Below the pieces are notes generated by a model. It was not told the DNA's origin. It made no database searches and saw only the letters and a list, made by a program, of their open reading frames with translations. The position numbers were made by a program, and so were the translations under genes. This document shows, piece after piece, positions 24,703 through 32,000 of a DNA stretch of 34,635 bases. The stretch is taken from contig NBMY01000145.1 of assembly GCA_002212985.1 (NCBI GenBank), forward strand, positions 1 to 34,635, given 5' to 3'. Within the stretch, counting starts at the first letter, position 1. Each line of letters opens with the position of its first letter. Source of the DNA: Sphingobacteriales bacterium TSM_CSS (GTDB lineage Bacteria > Bacteroidota > Bacteroidia > Chitinophagales > UBA2359).

Positions 24703-25716
24703 GTGCGCTTCGGTTTTATATCTTACCCGAAAATTGCCCCCATCGGATTGTTGCTGGCAACCATAACCCTTCTGCTTGTGTTGCCTGCAAGGGCTTTATC
24801 TCAACCAATTGCGCCCGATGCATCTTACCTTAGCCTGCAATGGCAGCAACAGCGCTTTGAAGGGTTAACCACCTACCTGCTGTTTCATGACAACAGCCAC
24901 AACCTGCCCTACCACCAGCATTATTACTACGACCCTTTTGGCAACAGTACAGAAACTTTTACCCAAATAAGCGCGCAAGCCCGCTATTTTCTTAACCGCC
25001 GTACCTTTGTGCAGGCTACCCTGCCTTTTGCCTTTAACCGCCGCTTAACCGCCGATACCCTGAACATGAAACAAAACGGACTGGCAGATATTACCCTGAG
25101 CGGTGGTTACCAAGTCTACAATTCGCTGCTGTTTAACCCCGCCGCACAAGTGCAGCATTTGCTTACCCTGCAAGCCGGAGTACAACTGCCCACCGGCGAT
25201 TTTGAACGGTTTAGCAACATACATGAGGTTGAACCGCACAGTATGCCCGGCACCGGCAGCGTTAATTTTGTGTTTTCGGGCAGTTACCGGCTGCAAATTA
25301 AGGGGCTGCAAATACAAACATCGGGCAGCTACAACCTTAATCGTGAAAACAAATACACCTACCGGTTTGGCAATATCTTGCAGGCAGGCATTCAAATGCA
25401 ATACCGGCAGCCGTTGTTTAAAAACATAGCCCTTGTGCCGCAAGCAGGCATTGGCTGGCTCAACCGGTACCAGGATTATATGAACAAAATACCAACCCCC
25501 GAATATACCCGCGCCCAATGGCTTATAATGAACCCGGCATTGGGCATACAGGCAGGCAACATACAATTGCAGGCAGCCTGGCTTAAACCCGTTTGGTCAA
25601 AAATTACCGGCCCGCAACCCACCCTCAAAGGTCAATGGCTGGTAAACCTGCTGTACCTGCTGCCACAACCCCAAAAATGGCAAATACCTGTACGGGCAAA
25701 GACAAAGCGTAACTAA
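24703..25716 (+). CDS. Outer-membrane beta-barrel-like protein, hypothetical
   Basis: A 337-residue protein from a GTG start, with a hydrophobic signal (about 13-33, ending ALSQP). The mature sequence alternates short amphipathic strands with turns: FVQATLPFAFNRR, GLADITLSGGYQVY, LLTLQAGVQLPTGDFERFS, VNFVFSGSYRLQIKGLQIQT, LQAGIQMQYRQPLF, ALVPQAGIGWL, GIQAGNIQLQAAW. The TLPFAFNRR...GLADITL...LQAGVQLPTGDF order is typical of a broad group of outer-membrane transport proteins annotated as transporter or MetA-pathway phenol-degradation family. It precedes the MbnP-like lipoprotein by 77 bases on the same strand and may work with it, but that is inference. Confidence 0.72.
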   Translation: MRFGFISYPKIAPIGLLLATITLLLVLPARALSQPIAPDASYLSLQWQQQRFEGLTTYLLFHDNSHNLPYHQHYYYDPFGNSTETFTQISAQARYFLNRRTFVQATLPFAFNRRLTADTLNMKQNGLADITLSGGYQVYNSLLFNPAAQVQHLLTLQAGVQLPTGDFERFSNIHEVEPHSMPGTGSVNFVFSGSYRLQIKGLQIQTSGSYNLNRENKYTYRFGNILQAGIQMQYRQPLFKNIALVPQAGIGWLNRYQDYMNKIPTPEYTRAQWLIMNPALGIQAGNIQLQAAWLKPVWSKITGPQPTLKGQWLVNLLYLLPQPQKWQIPVRAKTKRN

Positions 25717-25793
25717 AGTTACGAAGCAGCCAACAGAAAAACCTTAAATTGCGTTATTATTAAAGCACCGGTTTTTACCAAAAAACATACAAC

Positions 25794-26525
25794 ATGAAAT
25801 TAACCAAATGGTACCTTGCCGCTTTTTTACTTGCCGCCGTATGGACATTCAGCCTCTCATCTTGCGATGATGATGACAATACCCCCGACTACAACCTTAC
25901 CTTTAAGGTAAAACCACTTGTAAACGGACAACCGTTTCAATTGGGTGTTGACTATACCTCGCCCGAAAGCCAGCGGTTTATGTATGAAAAATTCCTTTTT
26001 TATCTTTCTAAAGTTAAGCTGATTGCCGATGACGGCGCAGAGCAACCTGTTGCTGATGTAATGTGGTACAATTTGGGCAACCCCGAAACGGTAAAACTAA
26101 AAGTTCCCGAAGGGCAGTACAATAACCTGCAATTTAGCTTGGGACTCGACTCGCTTATGAACTCTTCAGACCCTACCGATTACGAAGAAGGACACCCCCT
26201 CAGCTATTCGCAAAACAATTACTGGACTTGGGCCAGCAAGTATATTTTTGCCAAATTAGAAGGCCGTTGCGATAATAACCTGTCGGGAACCGGTTACACG
26301 GGCGCATTTTCGTACCATTTGGGGCTTGATACGCTATACCGCGAAAAATCCGTTCCCCGAAATGTTACCATTACCAACAATACCGTTACCAATGTAGAAC
26401 TGGTGGTTAACGTTGACCTTATTTTTGACGGCATTGACATTGTGGAAGATAATTTTACCCACTCAACCAGCGATTTTGCCTTGGCCGAGCAAATTATGAA
26501 TAACTTTGTTGCTGCCACACAATAA
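25794..26525 (+). CDS. MbnP-like lipoprotein (putative copper-binding)
   Basis: A 243-residue protein with a lipoprotein signal (LSSC, C24) followed by an acidic DDDDN stretch. The mature part has LTFKVKPLVNGQPFQLG, YEKFLFYLSKVKLI, LKVPEGQYNNLQFSLGLDS and NNYWTWASKYIFAKLEG; the WxW...Y.F...EG segment and SYHLG are features I associate with the MbnP-like domain. Characterised MbnP is a periplasmic protein whose Trp is oxidised to kynurenine by the di-heme enzyme MbnH, creating a copper site. A di-heme peroxidase-family lipoprotein gene lies nearby (27080-28222, convergent), with recX between. Copper binding here is an inference from family and context; it is not shown by clear Cys/Met/His clusters. 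Confidence 0.78.
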   Translation: MKLTKWYLAAFLLAAVWTFSLSSCDDDDNTPDYNLTFKVKPLVNGQPFQLGVDYTSPESQRFMYEKFLFYLSKVKLIADDGAEQPVADVMWYNLGNPETVKLKVPEGQYNNLQFSLGLDSLMNSSDPTDYEEGHPLSYSQNNYWTWASKYIFAKLEGRCDNNLSGTGYTGAFSYHLGLDTLYREKSVPRNVTITNNTVTNVELVVNVDLIFDGIDIVEDNFTHSTSDFALAEQIMNNFVAATQ

Positions 26526-26545
26526 CGCCACCCGGTTGTTTTATT

Positions 26546-27013
26546 ATGAACTTCCAACAAAAGCGCCTTTACCTAAAAATACAAAGCTACTGCGCCCGTG
26601 CAGAGCGCTGCGAACAGGAGGTAACGGAAAAATTAAGCCTGTGGGGTGCACAACCGGCTGATATTTCGGGTTTTGTAGAACTGCTGTATGCCGATGGTTT
26701 TATTGACCATGGGCGGTATGCCCGTTTGTTTACTTCCGATAAGTTTAGGCTGCAAAAATGGGGTAAACTCAAAATTGCCCACCACCTAAAGGCTAAAGGC
26801 ATTGCCAAAACCCATATAGAAGCCGCCCTGCTTACCGAAATTGATGCTGATGCCTATGAACAAACAGTACACGAACTGGCACAGAAAAAACTGGCTGCTT
26901 TAGCCGAAACAATGGCAACGCCTCAAAAAAAACAAAAACTGCTGCAATACCTGCTGCAAAAAGGGTATGAGCCGGCCATGGCGCAAAAAGAACTTACCCG
27001 CCTCTTGCGGTAA
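26546..27013 (+). CDS. recX: Regulatory protein RecX
   Basis: A 155-residue helical protein with the three RecX repeats: SYCARAERCEQEVTEKLSLW, then YADGFIDHGRYARLFTSDKF with RLQKWGKLKIAHHLKAKGIA, then the C-terminal KQKLLQYLLQKGYEPAMAQK. Length is typical for the family. RecX binds RecA filaments and limits their activity. recA is not in the window. It begins 20 bases after the MbnP-like gene, so the two may share a transcript even though their roles are unrelated. It converges with the di-heme peroxidase gene, 66 bases away. Confidence 0.92.
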   Translation: MNFQQKRLYLKIQSYCARAERCEQEVTEKLSLWGAQPADISGFVELLYADGFIDHGRYARLFTSDKFRLQKWGKLKIAHHLKAKGIAKTHIEAALLTEIDADAYEQTVHELAQKKLAALAETMATPQKKQKLLQYLLQKGYEPAMAQKELTRLLR

Positions 27014-27079
27014 TTACCGGGGCACTTGAAACGGGCAAAAAGAGCATCTACACCCACCTGCACCCTTTAATTATTTTAA

Positions 27080-28222
27080 TTAATCAAACGGGTTTTTAAA
27101 GGCCGGGTTGTTTACAAAAGCCGTATCGGTAAGGGCGTGCATAAAGGCAATGAGGGCATCTTTTTCTTCCTGCGTAAGGTGTTTACCCGTACCGCCAAAA
27201 TCGGTAATCATGAGTACATCAATGGTAGGCGAGGGTTTTATATGCTCGCTATAGTGTTCCAGCACTTCTTCTAAGGTGGCAAAACGCCCGTCATGCATAT
27301 AGGGAGCGGTAAGGGCTATGTTGCGCAGAGTGGTGGTTCTGAACAAGCCGTTGTCTTCGGGCCGGCCGGTAATAGCGCCTAATCCTGTATCGGCAAACTG
27401 CCCCCCGGCGGCAATGCTGTCTAATCCGTTGTTATGAAAGAGGTTATCGGTAAAAAACTTGCCGGGGTCGCCGTGGCAGTGGAAGCAATCGCCGCCGTAT
27501 TCATCATAAAATAGTTGGAAGCCATAGTCTTCCTGTTCGGTAAAAAACACGCCGGTACCGGGGGTGCTTGCCAGGTCAAATTTAGAGGCGCCGCTGATGA
27601 GAGTTCGTTCAAACTGGGCAATGGCTTTGGTAACTTCGGTTTGGGTAATTTCTTTTACCCCGAATGCACGGTAAAAATCAATGCGGTACTGCAGGCTGTT
27701 CATGAGGTCGCAAACGGCGTTTTCCCAGGTGTTGTGCATTTCAACGGGGTTGGTAACGGGCTGCAATGCCTGGTCTTCCAATCCGTTGGCGCGGCCGTCC
27801 CAAAACAATCGGTTGGTCCAGCCCAGGTTAATAATGGCCATGGAATTGCGGTTACCCTCAATATTGTCAATGCCGGTGCTAAAGCGCTTGCCATGGTCGG
27901 TAAAGGCAAATTCTATGCCGTGGCAACTTGCACAGGATTGTGTGCTGTCGGCAGATAAAATGGGGTCGTAAAACAACTTTCTGCCCAAAGCAATTCCTTC
28001 TTCAGTAAGCGGGTTATCGGGCGGTATGGGCATGGTTTGCGGCAATGTAGGCGGTATGGCCAACGTATGCGGCGTAGGCGCATATGCATATGAATTCCAG
28101 TCTATTTGCAAATTGCTGCCACACTCACCCTGTGGCATGGGTTCTTCTTCTTTACACGCACTTAAACCGCCTATAACAAACAGAGCAAGTAGCAGAAAAA
28201 CGCAATGCTTTTTCATTTTCAT
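27080..28222 (-). CDS. Di-heme cytochrome c peroxidase family lipoprotein (CcpA/MbnH-like)
   Basis: A 380-residue protein with a lipobox LSAC (C23) and two covalent heme motifs: CASCH (97-101) followed by GIEFAFTDHGKRFS, and CFHCH (246-250) in the C-terminal domain. NLGWTNRLFWDGRANGLEDQ and LRNIALTAPYMHDGRFATLE are standard for the bacterial di-heme peroxidase/MauG superfamily; the Met in APYMHDG is the usual distal ligand region. It acts in the periplasm, anchored to a membrane. Canonical members reduce hydrogen peroxide with electrons from cytochrome c; MbnH members oxidise a Trp in MbnP. An MbnP-like gene 555 bases away makes the second role attractive, but superfamily subtype cannot be settled by eye. 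Confidence 0.88.
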   Translation of the reverse strand: MKMKKHCVFLLLALFVIGGLSACKEEEPMPQGECGSNLQIDWNSYAYAPTPHTLAIPPTLPQTMPIPPDNPLTEEGIALGRKLFYDPILSADSTQSCASCHGIEFAFTDHGKRFSTGIDNIEGNRNSMAIINLGWTNRLFWDGRANGLEDQALQPVTNPVEMHNTWENAVCDLMNSLQYRIDFYRAFGVKEITQTEVTKAIAQFERTLISGASKFDLASTPGTGVFFTEQEDYGFQLFYDEYGGDCFHCHGDPGKFFTDNLFHNNGLDSIAAGGQFADTGLGAITGRPEDNGLFRTTTLRNIALTAPYMHDGRFATLEEVLEHYSEHIKPSPTIDVLMITDFGGTGKHLTQEEKDALIAFMHALTDTAFVNNPAFKNPFD

Positions 28223-28440
28223 TTTCTTTTACCACGACCATGACTTTATACATAACGTCTTTTTACCGGTTCTTGTTTTTACGGTTTATAAAAATAAACT
28301 CATGGCAGGGTTACCAAGGAACCGCCGCTATACCACTTCACCATCAACGTGCGTAAGCAACTTACCGGGTTATTGCTAACCAAATGCCCGGCGTTATATA
28401 AGTCAGAAATTGTTTTTCTTAGCAAATTTTTGCCGTAAAA

Positions 28441-28471
28441 TTGCATTTTCAAAAAAATACTTCTATTTTTA
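28441..28471 (+). promoter_or_regulatory. Candidate promoter for the small lipoprotein gene
   Basis: TTG (28441-28443), 20 bases, then TATTTTTA (28464-28471), a 7-of-8 match to TAnnTTTG. The predicted leader to the ATG at 28541 is about 65 bases. It lies in the 318-base divergent interval 28223-28540, which otherwise holds no gene that I can support; the AT-rich setting makes a chance match possible. Confidence 0.35.
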
Positions 28472-28540
28472 TCGTCAAACCGACAATTCACCCCTTTTAA
28501 CTTATTTTTTTCAAAAATAAAACTATCAAATTCATTAAAA

Positions 28541-29023
28541 ATGAAAAATGCATTATCCCTTTTAACTGCTTTATTTCTGCTATTGTCTGTTGTTGCCTGC
28601 AGCAAAAAAGCAACCGATAGCACGGTAAAACAACAGAGCAACGACGTTGCTCCTTCTGAAGAACAGGCCAAGATAGAACAGCAAAGATTGCAAAAAGAAA
28701 AAGAAGCCGGAAAAGCAATGTCCACCACTCCTCAACTACCCGGTTATACGCCAACCGGCAACCCCGATGTGGATGCGGTAAATTATTCCAAGGCTAAAGA
28801 AGACCTCTACAACAACCACCCCGAACAGTACCAGCAATGGGCAGAGAGTATGCAAAACGCCTACAACCAGCAAAACCCGGGTGCCGCCACACCTGTTGCA
28901 ACACAACCCCCTGCCTCCACTCCGCAAATTATTGAAATACCTTACGAAGAGTACATCCAAATGCCACAGGAAAAGCGCGACCATATTGACGCTCACCCCG
29001 AACTGTATAAGGTGGTTAAGTAA
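28541..29023 (+). CDS. Small lipoprotein of unknown function with two HPExY motifs
   Basis: A 160-residue product with a clear lipoprotein signal: MKNALSLLTALFLLLSVVAC, lipid-anchored at C20. The mature part begins with a Lys/Glu/Gln-rich helical segment (about 40-60), then YSKAKEDLYNNHPEQYQQWA (about 87-106), a Pro/Ala/Thr/Gln-rich linker, and IPYEEYIQMPQEKRDHIDAH followed by PELYKVVK at the end. The NNHPEQY and DAHPELY segments look like two degenerate copies of one short motif. I do not recognise a family. It is 63 bases upstream of the giant T9SS cargo gene on the same strand with no visible terminator between, so the two may be cotranscribed. Confidence 0.7.
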   Translation: MKNALSLLTALFLLLSVVACSKKATDSTVKQQSNDVAPSEEQAKIEQQRLQKEKEAGKAMSTTPQLPGYTPTGNPDVDAVNYSKAKEDLYNNHPEQYQQWAESMQNAYNQQNPGAATPVATQPPASTPQIIEIPYEEYIQMPQEKRDHIDAHPELYKVVK

Positions 29024-29086
29024 CCGCCGCTTTCTACAATAAAATTTTTACTCACATTTATTTTCTCACTCAAATTCTATTTTACA

Positions 29087-32000
29087 ATGAAAAATTTTTA
29101 CACACTAATGCGCCAGACTGCCCTGTTCGCAGCTCTGGCGCTTGTTTGCAGCGCTGCTTGGCAACAGAACACACAAGCTCAATGTACCAATGCCACAGCT
29201 TTTGGCACTGCAACCCTTCCTGCTTCAGTTGGTGCAACAGCCACTATTAGCTGTAACTATGCCGGCGAATATGGCACCTGGAACGGCGCTGTTGCCGGCA
29301 CCAACTATGTATTTACCTCTACCATTGCTACCGACTACCTCACCATCCGAACCGGAACGCCCACCGGCCCGGCGGTGGCATTTGGCACACAACCCTTAAC
29401 CTGGGTTTCTGCCTATACCGGCACAGTATATGTGCATGTAAATACCGACCCCGCCTGTGGCTCCGCCAGCGCATGCCGCAACATTACCGCTTCCATACTG
29501 CCCGGTTGTATCAACCTAACTGCTTTTGGCAGCCAAACACTACCTGCGGCGCCCGGTACTTTCCCAACCATTACCTGCCACTTTGCCGGCGAATACGGCA
29601 CCTGGAGTGGCGCAGTTGCCGGTAATAAATATATTTTTACCTCTACCGTTGCTACCGACTATCTTACCATTCACAGCGGAACGTATGATGGTCCTGTTGT
29701 TGCCTATGGCACACAACCGCTTACCTGGATCTCATCTTACAGCGGAACAGTTTATGTACATGTTAATGCCAACTCCTCTTGTGGCACCGAAAGCGTATGC
29801 CGCAATGTTTCAAGCTATATTCCGATTCCAAACGATTTATGCGCAGGAGCCATACCCATTTCGTGCGGAACACCCGTTACCGGCAACACCACAGGCGCCA
29901 CAAGCGAAAATAGTTTAGGAAGCTGCGGTGTGGGTTCCGGTAACGTTCCTAACAACGGCGTTTGGTACGTGCTTGGCGGCGCGAGCGGCGCTACTACCCT
30001 AAGTTTATGTGGCAGCAGCTACGATACCAAGTTGCATGTGTACAGCGGTTCCTGTGCTGCTCTTACCTGCATAGCCAGCGATGATGATTTTTGCGGGCTG
30101 CAATCGCAGGTCAGTTTTACTGCCGCGGCAGGCACCACTTATTATGTATTGGTCAATGGCTTTGCCAGCGCTACCGGCGCTTTTACCCTCAATGCCACCT
30201 GTACCCAAACGCCAGCCTGCTCACAAACCCCTGTTACCAACACTTATACCAATAGCACGGCTGTTGCCATACCAACCGGTCCGGGTGTTATTAGTTCTAC
30301 CATTACCATAAACGATGCTTTGTCCAAAATTACCGATGTAAACCTCACTACATTCATTACCCATACCAGTTGTGCCGACCTCGACATCACCCTCACATCG
30401 CCCGCCGGAACCATAGTTACCATTACCTCCGATAACGGAGGCGTAAACGACAACGTTTTTAACGGCACTGTTTGGGATGATGATGCCGACCCCGGAAACA
30501 CCCTGCCTTTTGCAGCAGCTACCAACGCCGCTTTTAACTGGGTGGTTGACCGCACTTATACCAACCTCGTTACGGCAACCACCCTCGTTCCCGAAGAAGC
30601 AATGGGTGCCTTCCTTGGCGAAAACCCCAACGGCACATGGACACTTACCGTAAGCGACGACCTTTCAAGCAACGGCGGAAACCTTAGCTCCTGGTCATTG
30701 CAAATAGGCAGTGTGGCTGCAGCAACTTACGATGCCGTGGCATCTTTCAGCAACACCACCCCTCTAGACCTTACACCGGCCGATGGTGCAGGTGCGCCCG
30801 TTTCCTCTACCATTGTAGTATCGGGTGCCGGTACCAACCTTACCGACCTCAATATGAGCACTTTCATTACGCACACTTTTAATTCCGACCTCGATATTAC
30901 CCTTACCTCGCCTGCCGGAACCGTAGTTACCATTACCACCGACAACGGAAGTTCATTTGATAACGTATTTAACGGAACACTGTGGGATGACGATGCCGAC
31001 CCGGGCAACCCGGCCCCTTTTGCCGCTGCTACTGCTGCCACCAACAATGTTGTTACAGACAAGCTATACACTAATTTGGTAACAGCCACCCCTCTGGTGC
31101 CCGAAGAAGCCCTTAGCGCCTTCTATGGCGAAAACCCCAACGGAACCTGGACATTGACCATAGATGACGACCTTAGCGGTGATTTTGGTACGCTTAACTC
31201 ATGGTCTTTGCAGGTAACCACCTGCTCCAATACGCCTACCTGTGTGCCGCCTTCCGGTTTGGTCATTTCTTCTATTACGGCTACTTCTGCCGTTGCTTCC
31301 TGGTCTTGTTCGGGTTGCACAGGCACCTTTATTTTGGAATATGGCCCCACGGGCTTTACCCCCGGCACCGGCGCTACTGCAGGCGTGGGCGGCACAGTCA
31401 TTAACCCTGCCACTTCGCCCCAGCTCATCAGCGGGCTTACGGGCAGCACAAGCTATCAGGTATATGTACGTCAAAATTGTGCAGGCTTTTTCGGCAGCAA
31501 CTCCAATGTGGCTAGTTTCAGCACCTTACCCGTCAACGACCTCTGCGCCAACGCCATACCGCTTAGCTGCGGCGGTGCGGCGGTTACAGGCACAACCGTA
31601 GGCGCTACCATAGATGCCGTAGGCACCTGCGGTACTGCACTCGGCACTGCCGGCGGCGTTTGGTACACCATTGTGGGCGCCGGCACCAATATTACTGTAA
31701 GCACCTGCATCGGCACCACTTTCGATACCAAATTGGGCGTATTTACCGGCTCCTGCGGCGCCTTTACCTGTGTTGCCGGCAATGATGATGCCTGCGGGCT
31801 GCAATCTTCGGTTACCTTCAGCACAACTTTGGGTACTACCTATTATATACTGGTAACCGGCTTTAGCACCAACACCGGCACTTTTACCCTTACCTACACC
31901 TGCGCCCCGCCTGTTAATGACAACTGCGCAAGCGCAACCTCCATTACCTGCGGCGCCACTGTTACCGGTCAAACAATTACCGCTACCGCCGATGCTGCGG

